Origin: Gliomastix tumulicola
Lineage: Eukaryota > Ascomycota > Sordariomycetes > Hypocreales > Bionectriaceae
NCBI GenBank assembly: GCA_001599755.1
Contig: BCHX01000005.1
Span: 3,592,409 to 3,656,408 of the forward strand
Direction of reading: 5' to 3'
DNA: 64,000 bases
Notes under the pieces: generated by a model
What the model was told of the DNA's origin: nothing
Database searches by the model: none
Seen by the model: the letters and a program-made list of their open reading frames with translations, nothing else
Program-made: the position numbers and the translations under genes
Shown: positions 12,467-24,234 of the stretch, in pieces
How the letters are laid out: each line of letters starts with the position of its first letter
How positions within the stretch are numbered: position 1 is the first letter of the stretch

Positions 12467-15400
12467 CTCCTCTCCCACTCCTCCCCCTCCTCTCTACCTC
12501 AATTTCTTCCTCCTCTTCTTCTTCTTGTCCATATTTCTTACACCCATCTTTTTCTTCTTTCCTTCTTGTCCTTTTCAGCTCTTCCTATCAATTCAGATAC
12601 CCCCGGGATACGAGAGCATGTTCATGACGACTATGATCAGATTCACGCACACATGGGGCGGCATTCTGCACCAAAAAAGGAACGGTTTGGGAGGGATTCA
12701 CTGCAATTTCGGCATTGCATTTCAGCATGGATTCGCACATGGCGCATTTCACGAGACGGACCGGTTTATCTCGGCATTTGGAGTTCTGTTCTTTCTTCTA
12801 CGCCCTGATTTTCTTTTCCTTTGTCTTTCTCTTTCTTTTTCCTTTTCTTTTTTCTTTCTACATAGTAAATAGATCTTTTTAGACCGAGCCCTGTTTGGCC
12901 AAAAATTGACCATACGTTAACTCATACCTCATATGACTCTCCTCCCCATCCTGCTCCTTAACTCTTGGTTCCTCAAATGCCTCTTTCCACTTAGGAAGGT
13001 CCCTCCTCTGTGCATGCATGCATATGCATAACGCCGCCCCCAAATCAAAGGAACCCGAACCCGCATCTGCAATCTCGAAATTGGAGGTGGTGGGTGGCGT
13101 GCGCTTGAAAAATCTCTTGGCTTCCCCAGTATGCAGCCCCCAAAACCCTCACTAACGAACTTGTAAAGTGCAGCATGCACGTCTTTCGTCTCTCCGCGAT
13201 GGTCGGTTGGCCGAAAGGGGGGCGGGAAAAGGGGGGGGATGGTGTGTCTGGTGCACACTAAGCGGGCGGATTGTGCATCTCCTATGCACGCGTTCACATG
13301 CGCTGCCTGTGCATGCATGTGTTGTCAGGAAGTTTGGCTAAGACGAACCTGGTATTTGCTGCTTGTCTAGGCCGTTGAGACCTGGGCGCTGCTGGTCGGC
13401 CGGTGACATATCGTTCCGTCTATTGGAACGAACTTGGATGAGTGGAAAGATGCAGATGCGGAAGTAAATTGGGTGAGCACTTGGTGGGAATGCGTCAGAG
13501 ACACAGATGGTCGTTCACAAGGAAAGAGCAGAAATCTCTGGGGAGCGCAGACTCAGAGCATGGTAAGAATCATTGAGAAAAAGAAAAGCGAGGAACAGTA
13601 ATTGTCCAGCAATGAAAGCTCACTAGATAGAAAGGTCGGGTGAATTGAAACTAAGATGGAAGAAGGGGGAGGTAGACAAAGACAGTGATCATCATGATCG
13701 TCGAGATCTAGATACCCGCGAATCTAGATGTCCATGCATGGAAGGCGATGAGAATGTTCTGTTTCTCCCAACCTTTCCATGCGGACGATGCCAGCCTTTT
13801 CTACTTGTGCCCCTACCATGATAGCTTTGAACAAAGATGCTTCATGAGTTGAGCAATCTCCGACCGAATCGTGTTGTCCGTGGCGCGCGCGGAGGCATAC
13901 ATCGCAGCCTCAGTGTTGGCGAGGATTGATACTCACCAAGCTATGGTTCATGGCCCCCAACATGAGGTTCGGCGACGGAGATCCAAGGCTCCGTGGTTGA
14001 GCTTTGTTATCTCTTGTTGGTTGCGCAAGATGATAAGTGACCTGTGGCTTGGGGGCCGTGGGAGATGCTAAAGCAGAGGCGTTCGGTAGCACAAGGTGGA
14101 AAGGAAGCATCAAATTGAGAGGACCAACAGCAGGTGAAATATGACGTAAATAGTATTTAGACGATGGAAGAGGTTATACAACATACTAAAAACCAGGCCT
14201 AATGCACCCAGGTTTGTCGCGAGGAGACGCTTGCGTGGTCCAGAGAAAGAGCACAGCTTCGGCGATGGGCATGTACCAAGCTCACTCAATTCCAGCGGGC
14301 AGGTACCGAGTCGTTTCTCCAGCGGGGAACCGAATCCTGGGGTAGATAGAAATGGGAAGATTCCAGTCGGATTCTCGAAGCGTTCGCGAAAGATGGGCTT
14401 TCTCCGGTCCTCGGGCGTCCTTCCATGGTCGATTTCGTTGCGTTTCCCATACTGATGAGAAAGACATGACACAGGAGAAGGACATCACGATGCTTTTTAA
14501 ATGACGAAAACAACAATACCTGTCATTTGGGCATGGAAGTCCCGGGATCGAGATGGGCTGAGCTGGCTTCGCCACCAAGCAGATGACAAGCCGATCCCAA
14601 CAGTCCTCGATCGGTCAAAGGCGTGCATATCGGTGATTCTGCGTCGGTGAGAGTTGCATCTCCGGGCTCTGGAGGGCTAAAGCTGTTGGCTATCAGTGCG
14701 CTATTGCAAGTAGCGAGGTATGGTTCCTCTCAGGCAAAGGTTGATAATCAATGGTGTCCCAATTACTCAGTACTACATCGGATTGTAGAATTCCCATGCT
14801 GGAAAAACATGCAATTGTCGGGAAGTGGCTCGTATCAGTGGTGTCCGCTCCTTTCTGGGACTTTGGTAGGACTCGATCGGTGGATTTTAGTCCAGCTTAT
14901 GAGCCGGCATGTCAGGCTGCGTGTCTCTGCATTAGCGTAACCAGAAAACGGCACGCTCGGTATCATCGGACGGATTGTGCATCTCCGGTGGACAGCAATA
15001 CCTGTCTCGTGCCCGACTTTGCGACTCCTCCCCGATGCATCGATCATGTAGTTTCATCCCGGAGGTTTGCCTCCATCGTGGTACAGTATTTCTGATCTAC
15101 ACATCGATCGTAGTGGACGAGAACCGTCCGGACGGTAGCCAGAAGGATGAAACGAATTTATTGGATTTGTGATAAAAACCACCGCTATTACCTGATCAAT
15201 AGTTGGGCGAACCGTCCATCATAGTCGTACCACACCGCCTGACAAGACACTGACAGCCACGATGGATGTAGGCACTGCGCTGTACCTGACGACTGACAGG
15301 TCGGAAAGAACCAAAAATCAATTCCCTCACCGCTAACACGACCACCTGACGAAGAGTGCCGTGCGTGCGAGAGGCCTACGAAAGTCCCAAGGATGCATGT

Positions 15401-17071
15401 CACCCCTCCACATCCTGCCACATCCTCCCCGCCATCTTTTTGGGGGCCTAATTCGACTGCTAGGTAACATTGAGTATGCAGAATGGAACCTCGACCGAAA
15501 GAAGTAGTATCTTGTGGCAGGAATCTCGATCGCGAGATGGCCACACACTCGCCGATGGTGCCCTCCATCAGCTGGCCGGATGATCGAGATTGTCGACGTG
15601 CATGCAGATGTTATGCAAATCCCCCGTCCAGCTGACAATCAGAGAGTGGTCTTATCCGGAGAAGCAACTTTCGCTCATATTACGCCGAGTCTCTTCATCC
15701 ACAAGGGCAAGGAAATCGGCGCATTTTGCTGGTGGTAACGTTATGAGTTGTGAATTTTTGTACACGTAGATTATCACGACTTGCTGAGCACAGATTATCA
15801 CGCGATTATGAGTACAGGCAATGAGCAGCATGTAAATTGGACCATTGCCGCAGGTCTGAGGCAAAGCAGTTATGCCAATGCCCAGGGAAAACGCGCCGCC
15901 CAAAGTCGGCGATTTGCAGCATCATTCGGCAATATATTTTATCTTAGGCGGACGAAGTATGATAGAATCTGTCTCGGGCATTGTAGCATTAGCTGCGCCT
16001 CTTCTGCAGACCGTCCACTGTCTTCAGTGGGCAGGCATCTTGAAGCTGAAAGCCACAGAGCTGTGCCCCAACCGATGTCCCATGCTCACCACTGCCTTGG
16101 GAAGTTATTCCCCTTTAGGATGAATCCATCGCTTCCCTGGCCCATTTCCCGCATCCCGCGAATGGTGTGACCAGGAATCGGTCGATCCAGGCATGGGATT
16201 CTGGAAAATGGAAGGCATTCAGACTCATCGATGCATTGTGGCTTCGCAGGAAAGCATGACTAGATATCGAGCAGCAAGAATCTCCAGATGCTATTGTAGT
16301 TGTCTCTGGCATTCCGTGGCAAATACTACAAGAAGGACATCACAGGGGAGACACAAATGACTTCGTGCTTCATGCAAGATTGCCAGGTGCATACATGGCC
16401 CCCAACTGCCTCTGTACCACGATCTACGATGAAACGTTTCCGTACTGTGGTGGCTGTATGCTGCGTGAATCCAGCCGGTACCAGGGGTAAGATTTTTACA
16501 CCTGAAACTACCGTATAAATAAAAAGAAGATAAAATAAAATAAAATAATAGGTACCTGGTCTGCTTCTCCCACGGGCCAAAATCAAGGCATGAATGATAT
16601 GCGGGAATACTGGACAGAGGCACCAAACATGGGATTTTGCATTTCCCATCCTCAAAAGCCCCTCTTTTCCAACTTGTCGATGTCTCGGACCACCTCTGCT
16701 TATCCTTGCAGCCGCTCTTGACCATATTTGGTCGAAGGATCGAGGGTATTGTTTTTTTTTTCTTGTTGGTGCTCATTCTTTGGCTCGTCTCTGGATGGAC
16801 CATCGGTTTTTGTCAGGCGGTCGAGGCCTTGGACTTGCAGGCTTCTCAACAGGCGGGAGACAGACGGGATCGAAGTATTACAGCCAAATCTGAATTCCAG
16901 GCAGTACTAGCCGGTGTCTGCATCCGAATCCGACTGCCCGTGTCCATTCGCGTCGAGAAAGTATGGCGGTTGAATCAAAGAGCCAATGGTACAGGATCCG
17001 GAGAAACCAAAGTCTTTCCAATTGCATGCCTGAGAGGGCCATTGATCAGCACTCGCAAGCGACGATCATGT

Positions 17072-17102
17072 NCACCCAAAAAAAAAAAAAAAAAAAAAAA
17101 AA
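17072..17102. repeat. Undetermined base next to A25 homopolymer
   Basis: The single N of the window lies at 17072, followed by CACCC and 25 consecutive A residues (17078-17102). This is probably a sequencing or polishing weak point. A retroposed poly(A) tail is a possible alternative origin. Confidence 0.8.
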
Positions 17103-18560
17103 CAGTCATTCCCTCTCGCTCCCCGCTTCTCGCTTCCAGGCTTTCTACCACTTGCTTCTTATTCTCCCCCTTCCCACCTGTCAAGCGCATTTCGCGGCTG
17201 GCCCGGTTCCGCGATTTCCTATTTTCCCTCCACTTCCCGTCTGACAGTCTCCCGGGCGTTTGGACATGGCGCTGCCAATGCTAACTTAGTGGTGCTGTCA
17301 CCTACAAACGCCAGCTCACGCGATGTCACGCCAAGATCAATCTCCAGGACCGGCCGGTCTCGATGCCCTGCCACGAATACGCTGTTTCTTCGACGACGAA
17401 TCCTCGAGACTGTATCACGCTCATCATATGATGGCGCCAGCAAGTCAATTACCAGCTCGGTAACCCAGGAGCACTCGCAAATCTGAGGGAAATTGGCTTG
17501 ATGGGAATCAGAATTCAAATTCGACACACCGCTTGAGAATGGATCTGCCGAAGAAGCCACATTGGGATCAACGCGAGAGCCAGCAACTAAAATGCCTTTT
17601 CCCCGACTGAAATGAAAGCGCGAGCATTGTGAACAGAGGGCAGGTAATGCTCTCCCCGACCTAGACCCTTGGATCTCTTCACACCCCTAGGGAGCCATGC
17701 ATGATATCCTTCGACGAGGGGCAGGCCTGTCGAGGCTCGACAAACCAACAGATGTGAGCTGTCACCGGCCTTATTGTCAGGTGCCAGGCAAACGCAACTC
17801 GAAGAGCATCCACCCTCAACAGCGAAGGGTCTAGAACAGCTACAGCCGGGGTCTCCTCTTCCTTCCTATGCCTTCCAAAGACGACTGACGTGTCCCACCA
17901 CGCCACAGCCTCTGCTCCTTAGCGAGGATGCATTTGACAGACTCGTTGCTGGATGATATGTGACAGACCTTCACTGCATTCACCCTCCTACTTCGCATAT
18001 ACGAGACGGAGCCTGGCAGACGGATTGGAATGAGCAAAAAGAGATATATGACCTTCGCTCTTTAAATCACTAATTCGACACCGCCGCTACCCACAGATAT
18101 CTGGGACTTGGACAGGTGTATCAACAATCTGGGGATGATGGCGGCACCATTGTTGGCATAAAACGCCTCCAACTAGCGTCTCACCCTTGCCCACCCCCGG
18201 AAACTGCCGTTCATAAGATCCCAGCAACGAAGATCGAACAAGCAATGGAAGCACTGCAGCGAGTGCATTGTATTGAGACCAGCGGGGGGGGAATAGACGT
18301 TTCAAGAGTGAGCATTTGGCAGGAGGAGCCTAACGGTCTGAAGTTCCCTCACCTCCAGCGTCTCTCCACGGCCCCTCCTCCTTACATCTCACCAAGACCC
18401 GTCAGGGCCTAGCCTCTGACTCGCATCAGTCGTATCCCTTTCCTTCCTGCACACTTTCGGCCTCAGGGTCTTTCGGGGTCTCACTAATTCAGGCTATCAT
18501 ATTGCATGCCACAAATGGCTGGAGCATTTCCTCTCTTTCCTGTTCCTAGGTACCTGCTTG

Positions 18561-18596
18561 AGCACTGACCCTACCTGGACCAAGCTGGTCAGTGCT
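18561..18596. repeat. Perfect 10-bp inverted repeat
   Basis: AGCACTGACC at 18561-18570 is the exact reverse complement of GGTCAGTGCT at 18587-18596, with a 16-nt loop. No gene end lies nearby, so its role is unknown. Confidence 0.7.
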
Positions 18597-19443
18597 TGAT
18601 GGCACCCCCTTCCTGGAGCCTTTTAGTGCCTTCTCGTTCTGCCACTCGGCCCCAACTACCGACTGAGGTCGTCAGACGTGCTGTTTGGCGGTGGACCTTC
18701 TTCTTCGGCTAAAGCTCATCAGCGAGTTTGTCATCAGACTGTTCTGCGGTGGGATTCTGGAAGCGATGAGTCGGAAAGAGGTCATTCAGCTCATCCTGCG
18801 CCGACATCTGACACGACTAGCAAGCAATCCTGTCTTCAGGAATTCCGAGGCTCCTCCAAATTGCTCGAGGTCTGGGTGGTTCTATCACCACAATCTGCAG
18901 TGCCATTGGTACTGGAGCTCATCCCGTGATCATCCTTCTACCGTGAACCCCCTCGGCCTCTCAATCCACTAGTTATCCTTGCCTTACCACTCCTGTCTAC
19001 GCTCATTCTCCTTTAGTCAGGCTATAAATGCAAGGGCATGTCACCAATGCGATGTCAGTCAGTTGACAGGGTCTCCAGGGACTTGGAGGGGACCTGACAG
19101 CGCTGATCGGATGTCGGATGATAAGGGTCCTGCGGGTCATCCTCTCCGCCTAAGCCAGGTGGCCTGTAGCTTACAAATGGGAGGCATGCCGTTTTCGTAG
19201 CATCTCCGCCGCAGCTATTGTCGACCCCCTGAGGTTCCTTTAACCCCAATCCGTGCGCGTGCGCGTGCGCTGTAGGCTTCTCGTATACACGTATGCACGT
19301 CGTCTACGACCACTCCTTGCGCTAACAAGGCCGCACTGACGTCTGAGCCTTGCTAGTGATGATAGAGACACACGCAGGAGCAACCCCAGACGAAGGGATC
19401 GTCGCTGTCGCTCTCGGGACACACCCTGACACATGGCTCCGCC

Positions 19444-19606
19444 CATCGTGATCCCCCTCTGCATGATCAGGACTATGATCGTGATCCCCACTCCCAACAT
19501 CAACGTCTGGTCACTGATCACGATATCCCTCTCAATCATCAGGAATCTGTTCGTGATCTCCCGTCGTAGCATCAAGACTATGATGATGATCTCCTTTCTA
19601 GGGCAT
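19444..19606 (+). pseudogene. Degenerate tandem repeat-coding remnant
   Basis: Four imperfect units beginning CATGA/CATCA recur at 19462, 19498, 19537 and 19570 (spacings 36, 39, 33 and 34 nt). In one frame they read like HDQDYDRDPHSQ, HQESVRDLPS-stop and HQDYDDDLLSR. The stretch just upstream, in another frame, reads as Arg/Asp-rich (SDDRDTRRSNPRRRDRR). Stops and a frame change break it, so it looks like a decayed gene for a charged, repetitive protein. The parent family is not recognised. Confidence 0.35.
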
Positions 19607-21342
19607 CAAGGGTCAGCATCACCTCACGCCCTGTAGACCAAGGAAGCACGCGTGACATTTGAGAATCATTTGACCGTGAATGTCCATTTCCGTCATACCC
19701 CTCGTGCTTCGCCTCGACTCGACAGGCATCGTAGCGAGACTGCGTATACACCCTTTCTCGCCATCAGCCGTAGTTTTAGTATTGGTCATTCTGACGAGGG
19801 CTGCGTCAGTACTTTCGCTACCTCGGAGAAACAGGACTATGCATAATCCTAACGTATTGTGTCTTATGATGATAGTATCGGCATGTGTGACTGCTGGCGA
19901 CGGCTTGAAGGGGCCGTGTCGTCTTTTCGGGCTTCACCGTCAGGGCCAGCCGTCTTATTCTCACCATAGTCTACTTCTGTGAGAAAGTCCGACATGCTGC
20001 AAGCCTCTGTGGTGCCCGGCAATCAACATGGTAAGATGTGTCTTGGCGTTACATAGGCTGCAGCAATGCTATCCCTGCGTCTTCCGGGGCGAAGCCTTTT
20101 CAGCCCTTCACGCCAACATCTTTGCATGCCAAACTGTCGCCCGATTAGAAAATTCGGTGCCCTTCAGCCCAGATCCCATTACGATCAACATTCGTTACAG
20201 CGAACTTAATTACCTGTATCAAGCCGGTAGTCTCTTTTGCTTCATTGTTTATAGAGTCGCACGCCGCAAATTATACTTGTAAACTTCAATCGGCACTCGC
20301 GGTTGTCAATTCAGGAATACTTGCGAGGCAGGAGTGGATATTGTAGGGAGCAATAAACGCGGCCGAGACGCAGATAGGTCTGATAATCTCATCCCTACTA
20401 GGCTTTCCGCCATGGCTTCATGGTGTTTGTTAGATGAAGGCATGATGGGAATTTTGCTGCGCTGGCTTCAGCACGCGTAATTGTTGCCCCTCAGTTATCT
20501 AAACGAAGTAAGCCAGACAGAACCAAATCTTGTTGACACGAATAAGTGATATTCAATTGAGGTTGGACAGAACGTGCATCTTTGTTCTGTCTCGTCTGAG
20601 TAGCAACACTAAAAAAAGCTGAATTCTCGCAGTATTGCGTCCAGAGATACCATTGTTAGGGCAGTAATGGACAGTTTTCAGAGCCCCGTTAGATTCTTGT
20701 CTCGGTTGATAAGGCAAGTCATACGTACAGGGTGAATGAATAATCGGTGTGCTAGCTGCGCCGCCTTCCGAAGAGCATGGGTTTCCTTGTTTTTGGCTGC
20801 CTGTGCGGCTGAGATGCATTTGTGATATTGGTGGCGCTATACGCAACTCGGATGATTGCATAAAACGACACAAGTTATGCATGCTCTTCGCCAATCAGAG
20901 GCCGCGATTGGCATCTTATGCTCTTATGTAAGGCGTCTTACGATCGCAAACCAACACCGAGATCTGCATTGCGCCACTCCCCCGTTACAGCAGTAGACAT
21001 TGGCCAATAATACTACCCGATCCGGATAGTGCGTATGTTTGGAGTGCAAAGGCCAATGACTTGGTATCTTTATATGCTCGAACGGAGGCGGCTTCGCACA
21101 CCCAATCCTGGCCTCTCTATATAACTCGTGAGTCTGTCACATACGGAACCAGCATGCCTCGTCCCGTCGAATTTAATCATCTGTCCCGTCCATGAAGGGC
21201 CCCGAAGCGCCCCGAAGCGCCCAGTGATGTGAGTGCTGAAGCAGAATACGGGTGCGACCCTAGCGTCGCATCACGTGTTAGACCAGCACTGTAAGGCCAG
21301 CGCCAGCCTATGAGAGATGCAGGAGGCGCGAGCCAGACATGC

Positions 21343-21349
21343 ATAAAAG
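21343..21349 (+). promoter_or_regulatory. TATA-like element before the F-box gene
   Basis: ATAAAAG lies about 105 nt upstream of the start at 21452. The spacing is reasonable for a fungal core promoter, but the match is weak. Confidence 0.35.
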
Positions 21350-21451
21350 CCCATGTCCGAAGCGCGCGCAGCTGAAAACGTTTTTGCCTCCTTACCCCTC
21401 ACTCATTAATAACGCGCGTCTTCCCTGCCTTAATTCTTCCCGTACCAGCAT

Positions 21452-23428
21452 ATGAGCCCTGAACAAACACGAGTCACCATGTACCGCTGGACTCAATCTG
21501 GGGATAACTTCGTTCGCCACTGGGTCGACACGCGACGCCCGCTTTTGCTGGACGGTATTTCTAGCGGGCGCGCGCCTCGGTCTTCCTGCTGGCTCTTTCA
21601 GCTCCCCTCGCACATTCTTGCCGAGATTGTAGCCTATGTCGCCGCCATGGGCGAGGAGGGCCCCGAAGCAATGGCCTCGCTTGCCTTGACAAACAGCGAC
21701 TGCCTGCAGCTTGCTCGGTCACATAAGTTCACCGAGATCCGCGCAAACACCTCTTCTCGCTCCGTCGAGCTCTTTGAAGAGCTTGACAGGGAAGCGGCGG
21801 CGGCGGCGAGGGACCGCATGGACAATGATAATCCTTACCTCGGGGAGCGGCCCTTGAAGGTCGGGCCCTGCGTGCGAAGGCTCACTTTTGGGCCCGAGTT
21901 GCGGCGCAGGGAGTTTACGTCCCCGTACAATCATTTCTTTGTGCAGGGAATCCACAAAGTTGCCATGATCGGGGGCGGCAGCATCGACAGCCCGCCAGTC
22001 GTGGCGGCTTTGGTCGAGGAGTACGTACGCGTTCGTCGAGCCGAGGCTGAGGACGAGGAGCGGATGAGCATGGTTCTGAGGTCGCTTCCTGCCATGCCGA
22101 ACCTCAGCGTCATTGTCTGGGAGAACGGTCATCATGTGGACAGGGCCTTCTTCGAGCACGTTTCCCGCTCTACCGCCAAGCACATCCAGCTGAACGAGAT
22201 GTTCATCAAAGAACCCGCATTGCTTATCGAAAGCCGTCTTCCTGCTGTCTGGCCCCTCGTCACCCTCGACATCCAACTCCTGGGCACTGAAATCCTGGAC
22301 GATACCTACCTCCCTATCGGCCCGCCTTATGTGCAATTTGCGTCACTGCACTTTCAGACCATCTTCCAGCTGTGCGCTCTCACGCTGGAGTCCCTGACCT
22401 GGCGGTTTGGCAGATGGCCCGACCCAAACGAGGTCATTGAGCTGCAGCCCATACACTTTCCCAGACTCGCCCACCTGAATATGACCGACGTCGTCCCGGC
22501 CGCGAGGACCCTCTCGCATCTGCTTACCTCGCCGGTCCTGCGGCGTCTGGCGCTTCCTGCCCAAGGGTGGACAAGGGAGCTTGCGAGCGCCCTCGAGCCT
22601 CACCAACTCTCCCAACTTCAGACCTTGTCCGTTCCGGGGATCCCAGAAGAACCCGAGGTCATCAAGGTGCTGGTCAGGTTCCTCGCGCGGCACACACATC
22701 TCAAGACCCTCCGCGTCGGCGAATCAGCCCCGAGCGTCGGGCACGGCGAGTCTTCCTTTTCGTGGCGCTTCCTCCCACTACTAGACCAGTTCTACAGTCT
22801 CACCCGGCTCGTTATGATCTGGGGCGTTGGGTTCCCACAGACTGAGGCTCAGGCACGGCACGGCGCTGTACTAAGCGAGACGGTGCTGCAGCGTATTGGA
22901 TCCCTGACGGGTCTCAGGTACCTGAGCCTCGGCGTGAGCAGCCTGTACATCTACCACCCGGAGTGGCGGATCGACCACGACGCCATCCGTCGGCATCTGT
23001 CCGAGCTGGTCCACCTCCGCGTGCTGGCCCTCCATCAAGACTCCTACGTCCCTCCCGGGCGGCCGGGCGAGCACGACATCGCCCATTTCTACTCTCTCCA
23101 GATCACCGGGGCCCGGGAGATCCAGGATGCCAAGGCACGGCCATGGCTTGCACCCAGCTATCCGCATCACGGCCTCCTCGGCAGGTGCGCGGATGATCTG
23201 GTCTGGGAGAGAGCCCATCGGAACCGCATGCTGACGCAGGGGGAGGCATATGCTCGCGTCCTGCCGTCTCTGACGTGGGCATTCTGTGGCCAGAGATGGA
23301 TGGTGATTTATCGATGGCTCAACGAGATCCGGGCTCAGCCGCTCTCGCGGGAGAGGTTCCCGGACCAGACAGTTGGTTTGGCGATGACATGGCTGGAAAA
23401 TGCCGGGTTGGTCAGTGACCGTGAGTGA
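21452..23428 (+). CDS. F-box/LRR-like protein, 658 aa
   Basis: This is an intronless frame. Residues about 48-90 form an F-box-like helix set (WLFQLPSHILAEIVAYVAA then MASLALTNSDCLQLAR), the usual opening of fungal F-box proteins that hand substrates to an SCF ubiquitin ligase through Skp1. The following 500 residues have recurrent L-x-x-L-x-L spacing (LAHLNMTDV, LQTLSVPGI, LKTLRVGES, LRYLSLGVS), which suggests irregular leucine-rich repeats as the recognition part. There is no signal peptide or membrane segment. A second ATG nine codons downstream (21479) could be the true start and would keep both regions. The substrate is unknown. Large diverse F-box families of this type are common in Sordariomycetes. 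The gene lies 0.8 kb upstream of the unrecognised helical-protein gene on the same strand. Confidence 0.75.
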   Translation: MSPEQTRVTMYRWTQSGDNFVRHWVDTRRPLLLDGISSGRAPRSSCWLFQLPSHILAEIVAYVAAMGEEGPEAMASLALTNSDCLQLARSHKFTEIRANTSSRSVELFEELDREAAAAARDRMDNDNPYLGERPLKVGPCVRRLTFGPELRRREFTSPYNHFFVQGIHKVAMIGGGSIDSPPVVAALVEEYVRVRRAEAEDEERMSMVLRSLPAMPNLSVIVWENGHHVDRAFFEHVSRSTAKHIQLNEMFIKEPALLIESRLPAVWPLVTLDIQLLGTEILDDTYLPIGPPYVQFASLHFQTIFQLCALTLESLTWRFGRWPDPNEVIELQPIHFPRLAHLNMTDVVPAARTLSHLLTSPVLRRLALPAQGWTRELASALEPHQLSQLQTLSVPGIPEEPEVIKVLVRFLARHTHLKTLRVGESAPSVGHGESSFSWRFLPLLDQFYSLTRLVMIWGVGFPQTEAQARHGAVLSETVLQRIGSLTGLRYLSLGVSSLYIYHPEWRIDHDAIRRHLSELVHLRVLALHQDSYVPPGRPGEHDIAHFYSLQITGAREIQDAKARPWLAPSYPHHGLLGRCADDLVWERAHRNRMLTQGEAYARVLPSLTWAFCGQRWMVIYRWLNEIRAQPLSRERFPDQTVGLAMTWLENAGLVSDRE

Positions 23429-24234
23429 TGGATAGAATCGAGTAGCATTATGCATGCATGCATGCAGAGAGCTAGACCAGTTTGAATTCAAGTTTGTTCT
23501 TAGCTACAGCGTCGTGGCCTGTTCTGTCTATGTATACGTACATGACTATCGCATTCCCGCATTGTCCAGGCGTTGGGATGCAAGTCTGACCTTACTATTT
23601 GATGCCACTTGCATGTCTTGTCCCCGGCTTGACTGACTGACATACGAGAACCCCAGGCGTATCTTTACTCCCCCAGGCTGGCAGTGTCTTAACAACAAGT
23701 ATATGAATACCCATGTTCTAGTAGCGGCTGTCCCTTTGTCGCTAAACTACAAGACGCCATGAAAAGGACTAGAGAGATATCATTGAGAAGTGTTCTACTT
23801 TGTACCGCAGACCTGTTCCTACTTGTGACGCAGGGCTAGAAATTTCCATTACTCGGTTGCATGTCTCCCCTCCCCGCATTGAATAGTTCGCCGTACTTCT
23901 CGACTATATTCAGCCTTTGACAGCTAGACTATGAAGTTATAGAGGCCGATATGGCAGGACACCAAGGAAATAATGGTATTCAGAGCAAGATCCTCAAGTG
24001 AGTCCCAAATCGTAGGCGGAACAGGTTCAGATCGACTTCTATAAAGTAAAATGAACCCAAGGCCCAGTGAGTTAGACGGCAGCCGTTTTTCATCCTCTTG
24101 CAGCTCAAACTCGCGCTTCAATCCCACCGAACCGCACTTACCTGATCCATCCCCGGCATCTAAATCCCTCCTAACTAGATTCCAAACACTATTTTGATGC
24201 AACCCGACATCAATTTTGCAATACGACAAACATC
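23429..24234. other. Intergenic, 0.8 kb
   Basis: The stretch is AT-richer than its flanks and contains no credible gene. It holds an (ATGC)4 repeat at 23450-23465 just after the F-box stop and probably the promoter of the next gene. Confidence 0.5.
23450..23465. repeat. (ATGC)4 tetranucleotide repeat
   Basis: Four perfect ATGC units lie 22 nt after the F-box gene's stop codon. The run is self-complementary and could form a small hairpin in the 3' UTR. Confidence 0.85.

Larger units (their letters stand above)
12467..21451. other. Gene-poor 9 kb block with decayed sequence
   Basis: There is no convincing gene. Pyrimidine-rich 3' flanking sequence of the FAD gene runs to about 12870. The rest carries only short overlapping frames. 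The block contains an undetermined base at 17072 beside an A25 run, a perfect 10-bp hairpin near 18561-18596, an alternating GTGCGC triple repeat at 19253-19270, and a degenerate repeat-coding stretch around 19444-19610. It looks like old, decayed sequence rather than a hidden multi-exon gene, but a divergent transposon relic cannot be excluded without a search. Confidence 0.4.

Noticed and set aside
10436..12478. 680-codon minus-strand frame antisense to the FAD-binding gene
   Set aside because: It has no recognisable domain, low-complexity Val/Glu/Asp/Ala/Gly composition and mirrors the C/G-ending codons of the plus-strand gene.
16637..17284. 215-codon plus-strand frame with a hydrophobic N-terminal part
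   Set aside because: It runs through the undetermined base and the A25 tract as poly-Lys, so its length is an artefact. The hydrophobic stretch alone is not enough for a gene.
18678..18972. Two overlapping frames resembling a possible transposon gag fragment
   Set aside because: No zinc knuckle, reverse transcriptase or integrase motif is present, and neither frame extends beyond about 95 codons.
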